Assembly: GCA_030639495.1 (NCBI GenBank)
Contig: DAOWCP010000012.1
Coordinates: 1-34,226, forward strand
Source: JAGLTN01 sp023135255
GTDB lineage: Bacteria > Planctomycetota > Phycisphaerae > Sedimentisphaerales > Anaerobacaceae
Reading direction: 5' to 3'
Length of the DNA stretch: 34,226 nt
Translations under genes and position numbers: made by a program
Part shown: positions 7,208-16,556 of the stretch, piece by piece
How positions within the stretch are numbered: position 1 is the stretch's first letter
How the letters are laid out: the number at the start of each line of letters is the position of its first letter
Notes under the pieces: model-generated
Databases searched by the model: none
What the model saw: only the letters and a program-made list of their open reading frames with translations
Told to the model about the DNA's origin: nothing

Positions 7208-8335
7208 ATGTCAAAATACCTTTGGGTTTTAGTAATAGTATTCACGCTGATTTTGATAAAGGTTGCAAATAACCCGAAAGGTTCCTTTGCACTTGATTCG
7301 AATCTCAAAGAAACACAAAAATCAGAACCAGAAAACATCGCAGACCCCAACCAGGCTGTAATAAAAGCACAAAAAAACCACCCTTCTGATGCCAATGATA
7401 AAAAAACACCCCCAACAGATGACGCTAACAGTATAGAAGAATCAAACAAAACCGAAGATAAAACTTCAAAAGAAGAAGCTCCCGCCAAAAACCAAAAAAC
7501 GCCTGAAAAATCTGCTGAAGAACCAAAAGCGGCAAAAACCAAAAAAACCCAGGAAAACCTCAGTCAAATTCAAAACCAACTTCAGAAAGAATTCACCAAA
7601 ATATTTGCTGATTATATAGATAAACAAGGCAAGGTCAATTACAGGAAACTAAGAAGACAAAGACTCGTTTTGAGATCTGTCACAAATCCGATTGAAACTC
7701 TCAAGCCGGATGAATACCAAAAGTGGTCAAAAGAAGATAAAATAGCTTTCTGGATCAACACTTACAATATCAATAAACTAAAAGCAATAATAGAAAACTA
7801 CCCTATCGTAGGTTCGAGATGGCTCAATCCTATATGGGGCGCAAAAAGTATAAGGCACATAAAAAACCAGCTGGATACATATAAATTCATCGTCATGAAC
7901 GAAGAATTTACTTTTAATGAAATCGAAAACCGCTTTTTTAAAGACCTGTTTAAGGAACCAAGAATATTTTTCGCAATAACCATGGGTACGAAATCAAGTC
8001 CGCCCATGCTCAATACCCCTTATCAAGGCATAAAGCTTTATCAACAACTCGACGATCAAGTCAGAAAATTTCTCGCTGACGAAAAAATCGGATTCAAAGC
8101 AGACGAAGAAAATAAGATCGTGTATTTGTCATTATTATTGAAAACAGGTTGGTATGGCAGCCAATTTACAGAAAAATACAGTACTAACAAAATGTTCAAA
8201 GACAAAACATCCCCCGATATGAGAGCGGTATTGAATTTTGTCATCAATTACATCCCGCAGAACAATGTTTCATTTCTCAAAATAGGCAATTATTCAGTCA
8301 GATACCTCAATTATAACTGGCTGCTGAACGAATAG
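7208..8335 (+). CDS. Membrane-anchored DUF547 protein
   Basis: About 375 aa. An N-terminal hydrophobic segment (YLWVLVIVFTLILIKVA) anchors or exports the protein. A charged Lys/Glu/Pro/Ala linker of about 100 residues follows, then a C-terminal DUF547 domain. Domain hallmarks are 'KEDKIAFWINTYNINKLKAII', 'FTFNEIENRFFKD', 'PRIFFAITMGTKSSPP' and 'GWYGSQF'. The usual family segment is an NCGSxSCPP-like cysteine pair; here it is MGTKSSPP, so both cysteines are lost. The frame opens at a TTG at 7190 without a ribosome site; the ATG at 7208 starts the hydrophobic segment directly and is preferred, although its own GGGA is rather distant. The function of DUF547 is not known. It stands between repeat copy 3 and metK. 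Confidence 0.82.
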   Translation: MSKYLWVLVIVFTLILIKVANNPKGSFALDSNLKETQKSEPENIADPNQAVIKAQKNHPSDANDKKTPPTDDANSIEESNKTEDKTSKEEAPAKNQKTPEKSAEEPKAAKTKKTQENLSQIQNQLQKEFTKIFADYIDKQGKVNYRKLRRQRLVLRSVTNPIETLKPDEYQKWSKEDKIAFWINTYNINKLKAIIENYPIVGSRWLNPIWGAKSIRHIKNQLDTYKFIVMNEEFTFNEIENRFFKDLFKEPRIFFAITMGTKSSPPMLNTPYQGIKLYQQLDDQVRKFLADEKIGFKADEENKIVYLSLLLKTGWYGSQFTEKYSTNKMFKDKTSPDMRAVLNFVINYIPQNNVSFLKIGNYSVRYLNYNWLLNE

Positions 8336-8407
8336 CTTTATACCCTTGACACATCCAAAATACACTTGCACAAGCTTCTTTAATAAGCAAATCTTAAAAA
8401 AAATAGT

Positions 8408-8435
8408 TTGACTATCTTTAAAAAAGTTTTACTAT
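8408..8435 (+). promoter_or_regulatory. Candidate sigma-70 promoter of metK
   Basis: TTGACT (8408-8413) and TACTAT (8430-8435) are separated by 16 bp in an AT-rich tract about 80 bp before metK. The -35 box matches the consensus in five of six positions and the -10 box in four. I looked for SAM-I- and SAM-II-type riboswitch sequence in the 178-bp leader and did not find it. Confidence 0.4.
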
Positions 8436-8513
8436 TAGGAATTCCATATATTAAACAGAATATAGGCTATAAGGCCCAATATTTATTACTGACAAAAAAG
8501 GAGAAATTGATAG

Positions 8514-9728
8514 ATGGTTAAGAAACCTATTCACAGTAATTCTCACTGCGATGTGAAAAAATATTTATTCACAAGCGAATCCGTAACTATGGGACATCCG
8601 GACAAAGTCTCTGACTGCATTTCAGATGCTATACTTGATGCGATGCTCGAACAGGACCCAAAAAGCAGAGTTGCCTGTGAAACAATGGTAACTACCGGCG
8701 TTGTGATAGTCGCTGGTGAAATAACAACAAAAGCGATTGTTGATATCCCTCAAATCGTCCGCGATACCATTAAAAAAATCGGATACACCGATCCGTACAT
8801 GGGATTTGACTATGAAAACTGTGCTGTCATGGTAAACCTCGACAAACAAAGCCCTGACATTTCACAGGGTGTTACCGAAGGCAAAGGTCTGCACAAAGAA
8901 CAAGGTGCCGGCGACCAGGGAATCATGTTTGGTTACGCCTGTAAGGAAACGCCTCAGTTAATGCCAATGCCGATTCAGCTTGCACATGCTCTTACAATAA
9001 AGCTGGAAAAGGTAAGACAATCGAAAAAGCTGCCCTGGCTCAGACCCGATGGCAAAAGCCAGATAACTATCGAATATGAGAACAACAAACCAAAACGTAT
9101 TCATACTGTTGTAATATCAACCCAGCATGGTCCTGCAGTGAAATATAACCAACTGAGAAAAGGTATCCTTGAAAAGGTTATCCTGCCTGTACTGCCTAAG
9201 AAACTCGTTGACAAAAACACTATCTACCACATCAATCCAACTGGTAAATTCGTCGTTGGCGGCCCGCATGGCGATTGCGGTTTAACTGGTAGAAAGATCA
9301 TCGTTGACACTTATGGCGGCAGAGGCAGCCATGGCGGCGGCGCTTTCAGCGGTAAGGACCCTTCAAAAGTTGACAGAACTGCAAGCTACATGGCAAGATA
9401 TATGGCCAAGAACATCGTAGCTGCAGGACTCGCCGACCAGTGCGAAGTACAGCTTTCTTATGCTATCGGTGTTGCTCAGCCGATCTCTGTTCTGATAGAC
9501 ACTGAAGGAACTGCAAAGATAAGTGAAGCCAAAATATCTGAAATAGCAGAGAAAATATTCCCTCTGACACCAAAACGAATGATTAAGCATTTGAAACTTG
9601 ATAGACCTATTTACTCAAACACAAGTCACGGCGGACACTTCGGCAGAAAAGGCGACATCTTCACATGGGAAAAAATAGACATGGTTGACAAACTAAGAAA
9701 AGCAGCCGGCTTGCCCGCCAAAAAGTAA
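8514..9728 (+). CDS. metK: S-adenosylmethionine synthetase
   Basis: Makes S-adenosylmethionine from ATP and methionine in the cytoplasm. The 404-aa protein has every MetK landmark: GHPDKVSDCISDAILDA (ATP/methionine), GAGDQGIMFGYA, NPTGKFVVGGPHGDCGLTGR, the Gly-rich loop GGGAFSGKDPSKVDRTA, and the C-terminal HFGRKGDIFTWEK. It is about 20 aa longer than E. coli MetK, mostly at the N-terminus (MVKKPIHSNSHCDVKK) and in an insertion around 'LRPDGKSQITIEYENNKPK', which is usual in many bacteria. AAGGAG lies 10 nt before the ATG. A strong hairpin terminator follows, and it is likely transcribed alone. It is a housekeeping gene with no functional tie to its neighbours. Confidence 0.98.
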   Translation: MVKKPIHSNSHCDVKKYLFTSESVTMGHPDKVSDCISDAILDAMLEQDPKSRVACETMVTTGVVIVAGEITTKAIVDIPQIVRDTIKKIGYTDPYMGFDYENCAVMVNLDKQSPDISQGVTEGKGLHKEQGAGDQGIMFGYACKETPQLMPMPIQLAHALTIKLEKVRQSKKLPWLRPDGKSQITIEYENNKPKRIHTVVISTQHGPAVKYNQLRKGILEKVILPVLPKKLVDKNTIYHINPTGKFVVGGPHGDCGLTGRKIIVDTYGGRGSHGGGAFSGKDPSKVDRTASYMARYMAKNIVAAGLADQCEVQLSYAIGVAQPISVLIDTEGTAKISEAKISEIAEKIFPLTPKRMIKHLKLDRPIYSNTSHGGHFGRKGDIFTWEKIDMVDKLRKAAGLPAKK

Positions 9729-9749
9729 ATGATAAAAAAACAAATAAAC

Positions 9750-9786
9750 AAAAAGCCCGGCGATTACACTGTCGGGCTTTTTTTTG
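9750..9786. terminator. Bidirectional intrinsic terminator between metK and the GH2 gene
   Basis: AAAAAGCCCG, a 13-nt loop, then CGGGCTTTTTTTT. The GC stem is 6 bp, extended by A/T pairs, with T-runs on both strands. It sits between two convergent genes and can serve both. Confidence 0.9.
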
Positions 9787-9835
9787 TATTACAATTTTTC
9801 AATTCACATTACCTAACAACAGGCTCTTTCATTGC

Positions 9836-12800
9836 CTAATCAACCTTTGGCAAACTGCTGCCTATTATGCTTTCGACATCATCTTTCTTTGCATCGAAAG
9901 ACCTGATACGGAAACTATAACTATAATTTTTGCAAGGCAGCGTATATTCAGGATGAGTAAACTTACCCCAACTGGTATCGCCGCCAACGCCCATCTGTTT
10001 ATAGTCGATATTAACTGTTATCTTGCCATCACTGACAAGCTCATTGATATGATTAGCATCCGCAATCGCCTGCATCGTGTAAGGCCAGGCACTAAAATTC
10101 ATCGTATCCATCGCCTCAACAAAAATGCCAAACCCCTTATCATCTGTTATCGTAGCCCAGCGAACATCCGTTTTATTCCCTGTCTCCTGAGGCCTAACAT
10201 AATAATGGAACTGCTCCTCAACGCTGCCTGAATATACCCCCAATGCTCCGCCAGTTTTCCTGTCCCAGTAAGTCTCCCAAGGCCCGCGTCCAAACCATGT
10301 CATATTTTTAAACTCACCGCCCATCGCCATCTGCATACCAAACCTGGGAAGCTTTGGTTGGCTGTTATCACCTGTAAATTCGTTCTCGACTAAAATATCA
10401 CCACTGCCGTAAACAGTATATGTAGTTGTAAACTTACAACTTCCCGCAGGTATCTGTGAAACTCCAACAACACGAACAACCGATTTGCTTAGCTGTTTAG
10501 CACTTACCGATACAGGCTTTCTTCGGGCCCCTGCATTTTTCCAGACACCAAGACGCTTAGGCATCTTATTACCTTCATCGTTATCTATAGGAACTCGCCA
10601 GAAATTCGCCGCCAAAGGCTTAGAAACAAGCTCTCTGCCGCCAACAACATAAGATTCAATAACGCCGCTCTTATCGAAAACAACCTTAAAATCTTTACCA
10701 GTTACAACTGCTTTATCCTTAGATTTTTGCAACTCCAAAGCTGGCATTGAAGCAGCATCAAGCATCGGCTCTTCTACTCTGTCGTAAGGTATCTTAAACT
10801 GATCCCACGCAACAACGTGCCCTTTCGGTGCCCACGAAGTGTCCTTAGCCAAAGCAAAATAAACTTTCAACCAGTATTCCGCGCCAGGTTTTAGTTTTAT
10901 TTTCTTAAACGGCACCCTGACATTCTGCTCCTTACCCGCATCAAGATAAAGCCTGGCAAGCTTACCATCCTGCAACAGTTTACCGTTTTCTGTCAGTTCC
11001 CAGCCTATATCAAAGTTCTCCAGCGAAGTAAAATTGTAATTATTCTTAACTTTAACACTTCCCCGTTTAAGGTTCTCCGCCTCCGCTTTGATATTCTGAT
11101 ATACTTTCTTAACTTCATACAGCGAAGGATTTGGCTTTCTATCCGGGCCCACAATTCCGTTACAACAGAAATTATTATCATTAGGCTTGTCACCAAAGTC
11201 TCCGCCATACGCCCAGAACTTTTGCCCCTTGGCATCAACCTTATGCAAGCCCTGGTCAACCCAGTCCCAGATAAATCCGCCCTGCAACCTTGGATACTTA
11301 TAAATAGCATCCCAATAATCCTGCAAATTACCAACGCTATTACCCATCGCATGAGCATATTCACACATAATAATAGGCCCCTTATTCTCACCAGGCCAAA
11401 TACCAGGCCAATGCTCAACCTGCCTGCCCTTCGCCATCCCAACGATGTCCTCAATATTAGGATACATAGGCCCCATTATATCAACGCAAAGATCACCACC
11501 GGCTGGATGATAATAAACCGGTCGAGTTTTGTCCCGCTCATGCATCCAGTCCGCACAAGCCTTATGATTCGCACCAAAGCCGGATTCGTTACCCATTGAC
11601 CATATCACAACAGACGCATGATTTTTGTCACGCTCAACCATACTGCTAACCCGGTCAAGAAAAGCTGCCTTCCACTCAGGCCTCTTTGTCGGCAACACAT
11701 CTTCTTTTTCTTTATTCCAAAGCCCATGTGATTCAATATTAGCCTCATCACAAATATAAAGCCCGTACTTATCACAAAGATCATACCATTTCGGATGGTC
11801 AGGATAATGGCTCGTACGAACAGCATTGATATTATGCTGCTTCATTATCTTAATATCTTCTATCATACCCTCGACAGTAACCGCCCTGCCCCGATACGGG
11901 TCATGCTCATGTCGGTTAACGCCTTTAATATAAATCGGTTTTCCATTAACACAGAACTGACCATTCTTAATTTCAACCTCACGAAAACCAAACTTACAGC
12001 TTTGAATCTCTATAGGCTTATCACCCAACTTAAGCAGCACAGTATAAAGGTAAGGCCTCTCCGCTGACCACTTCTTTGGCGTTTCAACCTTAGTCTCAAA
12101 TCGAATAATTCCATCAGTCCTCGGCGGGATCGTACTCGTCACATTCGATAGCATCGGCTTAAAGCCAACCTGTTTGGATTTCTCATCATACAAACTCAAT
12201 TCGATCTGAGGTGCATCCAAAGGCCTACCCGAATAGTTGTGCACATTCGCAACAACATTAAAAGTCGCATCTTTGTAATCTTCATCAAAGTCACAGGTGA
12301 CAAAGAAATCACGAATATGCAGATCATCCGTCGAAAATAAATAAACATCTCTATAAATACCGCTAAGCCTCCACATATCCTGGTCTTCAAGGTAACTGCC
12401 GTCCGACCAGCGATAAACTTCCAAAGACATTGTATTTTTGCCGGGCTTTAAAAACTTTGTAAGATTAAACTCCGCCGGTGTCATCGAACCCTGGCTGTAA
12501 CCAATACATTGGCCGTTGATCCAGATATAAAACGCACTTTTAACTCCATCGAAATGAACAAATACCTGCCTGTCCTTCCAGCCTACAGGAACTTCAAAAT
12601 CCCTGCGATAAGAACCAACCGGATTATATTCATGCGGAATGTAAGGCGGATTCGCCGGAAATGGGTAAGGCACATTAGTATAGATCGGTATCCCATAGCC
12701 ATGCAGCTGCCAGTTGGCCGGCACTGGTATCTCATCCCAGCCGCTAACATCATAATCGTCACGATAGAAACCCAAAGGTCTATCCACGGGCCTCTCTGAC

Positions 12801-13024
12801 CATTTAAATTTCCACTTACCATTGAGCGATTCATAAAAACCAGACTTTTCCCTTTCGCAGGCCAATGCTTTCTTCACACTTTTATAAGGCATCAGCGTGC
12901 AATGCGCCGGCTCCTTATTAACACCTATCATTTCCGGGTCTTCCCAGTCTGTTGCAGAAACAATTGAAGAAAATAACGTTAAAATAATCGCGATAGCTAT
13001 TAGTGATAATATTTTGTTATTCAT
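9836..13024 (-). CDS. Exported glycoside hydrolase family 2 beta-galactosidase (LacZ-like)
   Basis: Retaining glycosidase expected to release terminal beta-galactose. A signal peptide (MNNKILSLIAIAIILTLFSSIVSA) directs it out of the cytoplasm, unlike E. coli LacZ. Domains in order: jelly-roll sugar-binding domain (about 60-240; 'GVKSAFYIWINGQCIGYSQG'), immunoglobulin-like domain, TIM barrel (about 360-660), a second Ig-like domain and the LacZ-type C-terminal beta-sandwich ('GRGPWETYWDRK'). The acid/base is Glu480 in WSMGNESG and the nucleophile is Glu555 in IMCEYAHAMGN, 75 residues apart as in LacZ. At 1062 aa it is full length. AAAGGA precedes the ATG. It is divergent from the GH120-led operon across 272 bp, so the two may be co-regulated. 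Confidence 0.95.
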   Translation of the reverse strand: MNNKILSLIAIAIILTLFSSIVSATDWEDPEMIGVNKEPAHCTLMPYKSVKKALACEREKSGFYESLNGKWKFKWSERPVDRPLGFYRDDYDVSGWDEIPVPANWQLHGYGIPIYTNVPYPFPANPPYIPHEYNPVGSYRRDFEVPVGWKDRQVFVHFDGVKSAFYIWINGQCIGYSQGSMTPAEFNLTKFLKPGKNTMSLEVYRWSDGSYLEDQDMWRLSGIYRDVYLFSTDDLHIRDFFVTCDFDEDYKDATFNVVANVHNYSGRPLDAPQIELSLYDEKSKQVGFKPMLSNVTSTIPPRTDGIIRFETKVETPKKWSAERPYLYTVLLKLGDKPIEIQSCKFGFREVEIKNGQFCVNGKPIYIKGVNRHEHDPYRGRAVTVEGMIEDIKIMKQHNINAVRTSHYPDHPKWYDLCDKYGLYICDEANIESHGLWNKEKEDVLPTKRPEWKAAFLDRVSSMVERDKNHASVVIWSMGNESGFGANHKACADWMHERDKTRPVYYHPAGGDLCVDIMGPMYPNIEDIVGMAKGRQVEHWPGIWPGENKGPIIMCEYAHAMGNSVGNLQDYWDAIYKYPRLQGGFIWDWVDQGLHKVDAKGQKFWAYGGDFGDKPNDNNFCCNGIVGPDRKPNPSLYEVKKVYQNIKAEAENLKRGSVKVKNNYNFTSLENFDIGWELTENGKLLQDGKLARLYLDAGKEQNVRVPFKKIKLKPGAEYWLKVYFALAKDTSWAPKGHVVAWDQFKIPYDRVEEPMLDAASMPALELQKSKDKAVVTGKDFKVVFDKSGVIESYVVGGRELVSKPLAANFWRVPIDNDEGNKMPKRLGVWKNAGARRKPVSVSAKQLSKSVVRVVGVSQIPAGSCKFTTTYTVYGSGDILVENEFTGDNSQPKLPRFGMQMAMGGEFKNMTWFGRGPWETYWDRKTGGALGVYSGSVEEQFHYYVRPQETGNKTDVRWATITDDKGFGIFVEAMDTMNFSAWPYTMQAIADANHINELVSDGKITVNIDYKQMGVGGDTSWGKFTHPEYTLPCKNYSYSFRIRSFDAKKDDVESIIGSSLPKVD

Positions 13025-13296
13025 ACCGATTCCTTTAAAATTTCACATCAACTTATCTTTTAAATTTCAACAGCATAATAGTCTGTTTTTATAAATTATT
13101 CAACTTTTATAAATAGCTGACAATTTAGGCTATTTTCGTATCTGATAACACAATTCTGCTAATAATAATTATACGCCATGAAACCAAAAATATTTCTGCA
13201 AACATTCTTGTTGTTCAACTGTAAAAAAGTTAGAATCCTGTATTCTATCGCATTTTGTTTGCTTAGGTAACTTTCAAAATTAAAGGGGATTAAAAA
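13025..13296. promoter_or_regulatory. Divergent promoter region of the GH2 and GH120 genes
   Basis: AT-rich 272-bp gap without an open frame that must hold promoters for both directions. I could not pick out convincing -35/-10 pairs. One inverted repeat stands out: TAGAAT (13231-13236) and ATTCTA (13242-13247) around CCTGT, about 50 bp before the GH120 start. That is a plausible operator position but could be chance. Confidence 0.4.
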
Positions 13297-15162
13297 ATGA
13301 AAGCTATTTACTTGTTGTTTTGCCTTCTGGTAATGACTACTGGAGCCTCAGCCAAAGAATATCATGTTTCCATCAAAGGCAATGATCAAAATAAAGGTTC
13401 CGCTTCAATGCCCTACAGGACTATCTCAGCCGCCGCCGAGATCGCACAGCCTGGCGATATCATCACTGTTCATAATGGAACTTATCGGGAACGAATAACC
13501 CCACCTCGGGGTGGAAGCTCTGATACGAAAAGGATAGTCTACCGTGCTGCCAAAGGCGATAAGGTCGAGATCAAAGGCTCTGAAGTCATCACCGGTTGGG
13601 AAAAGCTCCAGCAAGGCGTCTGGAAGGTAATCATTCCCAATTCATTTTTTGGTAACTACAACCCATATAAGGATTTGATCAATGGTGATTGGTTCTATAA
13701 AAAAGAACAGAATCATCACACCGGAGAGGTTTATCTCAACGGCAACTCCCTATTCGAAAAAGCAAAGCTCAAGGAAGTCCTGAACCCAAAACCATATAAG
13801 GATGCCTTGGACAAAGAAGCTTCCACTTACACCTGGCATTGCCAAAGCGATGAGCAGAACACAACCATATGGGCGAATTTTCACGATGCCAACCCTAATA
13901 AGGAACTGGTAGAAATAAATGTCCGCCCAAGCTGTTTCTATCCCGATACCCCAGGCAAAAACTACATCACCATACAAGGCTTCCATATGAGTCAGGCCGC
14001 CACGCAATGGGCAGCACCCACAGCTGAGCAAATAGGCTTAATTGGCACACATTGGAGTAAAGGCTGGATTATCGAAAACAACGTAGTAAGAAATTCAAAA
14101 TGTGTCGGCATTACTCTGGGCAAAGACCGCAAGACCGGTCACAATGTCTGGTTAAATGATACAAAAAAAGGCGGCGACATCCATTACATCGAAGTTGTTA
14201 TACGGGCCTTGAAAATAGGCTGGTCAAAAGAAAACATTGGTTCACACATAGTAAGAAACAATACGATTTACGATTGTGAAGCAGCTGGGATATGCGGCAG
14301 CCTCGGTGCGATATTCAGCCAGATAACTGGAAACCACATATATAACATTCAGAGAAAAAGACAGTTCGTTGGCGCAGAAACCGGAGCCATCAAGATCCAT
14401 GCCGCTATCGACACGATAATTAGTAATAACCACCTCCATCACTCAGACAAAGGGCTGTGGTTGGACTGGATGACTCAGGGAACTCGAGTCAGCAACAATC
14501 TCATGCACGATAATTTCCAAATGGACCTCTTTGCAGAGGTAAACCACGGGCCATACGTTGTAGACAACAATATTTTTCTATCTCCAAGCTCAATTGTTGA
14601 CTGGTCCCAAGGCGGAACATTTGCACATAACCTGATCATGGGCAAAATCTCTCGAAGTGGAGGAACTCGCCGAACACCATACCACAAGCCTCACTCGACC
14701 GAGCTCGTAGGCCTAAGCGACATTGGCGGAGGAGACAACAGATTCTACAACAATATCATTGCTGGCAATACCGGACTCGATGCTTATAAAAACGCTAAGT
14801 ATCCAATATCTGTTGATGGCAATGTTTACCTCAAGGAAGCAAAACCCTACGATGGGGAAATTAACTTTGTTAACCTGCCTCAGTTTGATCCGAAGGTTAA
14901 ACTCGTTGAAAAAAATGGTGCTGTTTATCTGAACATCACCTTACCGGAACTTAAAACCGATTGGAACCATAAGCTCGTAACAACCGAACTGCTCGGCCAA
15001 GCCGTAGTAACATATGCACCCTTTGAAAACCCAGATGGTTCGCCATTGAAAATATGTTTCGATTATTTCAGCAATAAAAGAAAAGCTTCTGATCCTTCTG
15101 CGGGACCTTTTCAGAAACTAAAAATCGGGAAAAATACTATCAAAGTCTGGGAAAATAACTAA
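13297..15162 (+). CDS. Exported GH120-type beta-xylosidase (right-handed beta-helix)
   Basis: A 621-aa secreted protein with signal peptide MKAIYLLFCLLVMTTGASA. The first part (EYHVSIKGNDQNKGSASMPY) is the DUF1565-like start of a parallel beta-helix, and many 'NNxI' rungs follow. As I remember the Thermoanaerobacterium GH120 beta-xylosidase XylC, the match runs nearly full length: 'GWIIENN', 'RNNTIYDC', 'HLHHSDKGLWLDWMTQGTRVSNN' and 'AEVNHGPYVVDNNIF'. The catalytic Asp and Glu of that family would be Asp390 (LWLDW) and Glu414 (AEVNHGP). It would release xylose from xylo-oligosaccharides, though arabinofuranosidase activity is possible. A GGGG lies 8-9 nt before the ATG. It leads the seven-gene operon that follows. 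Confidence 0.85.
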   Translation: MKAIYLLFCLLVMTTGASAKEYHVSIKGNDQNKGSASMPYRTISAAAEIAQPGDIITVHNGTYRERITPPRGGSSDTKRIVYRAAKGDKVEIKGSEVITGWEKLQQGVWKVIIPNSFFGNYNPYKDLINGDWFYKKEQNHHTGEVYLNGNSLFEKAKLKEVLNPKPYKDALDKEASTYTWHCQSDEQNTTIWANFHDANPNKELVEINVRPSCFYPDTPGKNYITIQGFHMSQAATQWAAPTAEQIGLIGTHWSKGWIIENNVVRNSKCVGITLGKDRKTGHNVWLNDTKKGGDIHYIEVVIRALKIGWSKENIGSHIVRNNTIYDCEAAGICGSLGAIFSQITGNHIYNIQRKRQFVGAETGAIKIHAAIDTIISNNHLHHSDKGLWLDWMTQGTRVSNNLMHDNFQMDLFAEVNHGPYVVDNNIFLSPSSIVDWSQGGTFAHNLIMGKISRSGGTRRTPYHKPHSTELVGLSDIGGGDNRFYNNIIAGNTGLDAYKNAKYPISVDGNVYLKEAKPYDGEINFVNLPQFDPKVKLVEKNGAVYLNITLPELKTDWNHKLVTTELLGQAVVTYAPFENPDGSPLKICFDYFSNKRKASDPSAGPFQKLKIGKNTIKVWENN

Positions 15163-15206
15163 TATAAATATAAAATTGTAATTTAATACAAAAGGAGAAG
15201 TATAAA

Positions 15207-16538
15207 ATGGCACCACTTAATCGCAGAGATTTCCTCAAAGCCAACACCGCTGCTGCTTTAGGATTAGCCCTGGCATCTATAAAAATCAAACCAACCTTTG
15301 CAGCTCAGGATAAAATAGTAAAAGTTGGTTTCATAGGAACAGGCAACCGCGGCAGAAGCCTTATGGGCGTAATGTTAAACTATGTGAAAAACGTAGAAAT
15401 ACCCGCCGTCTGTGACATAAACAAACAAAACCTCGCTGCCGCACAGAATATGGTCACATCCAAAGGCCAAAAAAAACCGCAAGGCTACTTTGAAGATGAA
15501 TACGCATACAAAAAACTTCTCGAAAGAGATGACCTCGATGCCGTCATAATAGCAACCCCCTGGGACTGGCACACTCCAATGGCTGTCGACGCAATGAAAG
15601 CGGGCAAATACGCTGGTGTCGAAGTCCCCTGCACATGGACATTAAAAGATTGCTGGGATCTTGTAAATACTCATGAGAAAACAAAGGTCCCCTGCATGAT
15701 GCTCGAAAACTGGAGCTTTAGAAAAGACAACCTCGCTGTACTGAACATGATTCGCAAAGGCCTGCTCGGCGACATCATCCATTGCCATTGTGCACACAGC
15801 CACGACTGCGTAGATCACTGGTTCTTTGACAAAGAAACCGGCGATGACAAATGGGGTGCAAAGTTTTTAGTAAAACACAACAGGGATCAATACCCATCCC
15901 ATCAGCTTGGCCCGGTATTTAGCTGGTTAGATATTGGCTGTGGCGACTACTACGACTACCTGACTTCAACAGCATCAAAAAGCTTCGGAATAAACGACAG
16001 CTTTGTCCGAAGGTTCGGGCCGGACCACCCAAACGCAAAACGTAAATTCGCTCAAGGCGACATAGTGACAACCGTAATCAAAACCAAAAAAGGCAAAACC
16101 ATCGTCATAAATTATGACATGCAGGTGCCCAGACCATACGCTAACCGCTGGATGGTACAGGGAACAAGAGGCCTATACAATGAAATGGGCGGAGACACCG
16201 CTGGGGCTGAAAGAAAAAGCGTTTACATCGCAGATAAAACTCCAGGACACTACCAATGGGAACCTTTTGCTCCTTACGAAAAAGAATATGAACACAAATG
16301 GACCAAAAGCAGGGACCTTGGTGACTCCCATGGCGGAACTGACCCGCTTGAGCTTATGCTCTTCGTAGAAGCTGTAAGAAACAAAACTCAAACCCCCATC
16401 GATGTTTACGACTCGGTAGCAATGTGCGTTACAGGCCCGCTTTCAGAAAAGTCCATAGCTTCCGGCAGCAAGCCAGTAAAAGTACCAGACTTCACCCGCG
16501 GAAAGTGGAAAACAAAAAAACCAGCTTTTGGTGTTTAA
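15207..16538 (+). CDS. Tat-exported Gfo/Idh/MocA protein, GH109 (alpha-N-acetylgalactosaminidase)-like
   Basis: The 443-aa protein starts with a twin-arginine signal (NRRDFLKANTAAALGLALA), then a Rossmann fold with GFIGTGNRGR for NAD. 'DAVIIATPWDWHTPMAVDAMKAGKY', 'GVEVPCTW' (where common Gfo/Idh/MocA enzymes have EKP), 'CMMLENWSFRKDNLAVLNM' and 'YPSHQLGPVFSWLDI' recall GH109 enzymes, which cleave glycosides by NAD-dependent transient oxidation. Tat export fits, since the cofactor must be loaded in the cytoplasm. Substrate is uncertain: GH109 members act on alpha-GalNAc and other sugars, and non-hydrolytic relatives exist. A strong AAAGGAG precedes the ATG, 44 bp after the GH120 gene. Confidence 0.82.
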   Translation: MAPLNRRDFLKANTAAALGLALASIKIKPTFAAQDKIVKVGFIGTGNRGRSLMGVMLNYVKNVEIPAVCDINKQNLAAAQNMVTSKGQKKPQGYFEDEYAYKKLLERDDLDAVIIATPWDWHTPMAVDAMKAGKYAGVEVPCTWTLKDCWDLVNTHEKTKVPCMMLENWSFRKDNLAVLNMIRKGLLGDIIHCHCAHSHDCVDHWFFDKETGDDKWGAKFLVKHNRDQYPSHQLGPVFSWLDIGCGDYYDYLTSTASKSFGINDSFVRRFGPDHPNAKRKFAQGDIVTTVIKTKKGKTIVINYDMQVPRPYANRWMVQGTRGLYNEMGGDTAGAERKSVYIADKTPGHYQWEPFAPYEKEYEHKWTKSRDLGDSHGGTDPLELMLFVEAVRNKTQTPIDVYDSVAMCVTGPLSEKSIASGSKPVKVPDFTRGKWKTKKPAFGV

Positions 16539-16556
16539 TAAGTTTAGGATAACAAA

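Noticed and set aside
8336..8513. SAM riboswitch before metK
   Set aside because: The 178-bp leader is A/T-rich and lacks the conserved SAM-I or SAM-II cores that I know; only a promoter-like pair and a ribosome site were visible.
11005..11454. 149-codon minus-strand frame
   Set aside because: Overlaps the GH2 gene in another register across its catalytic domain; a shadow.
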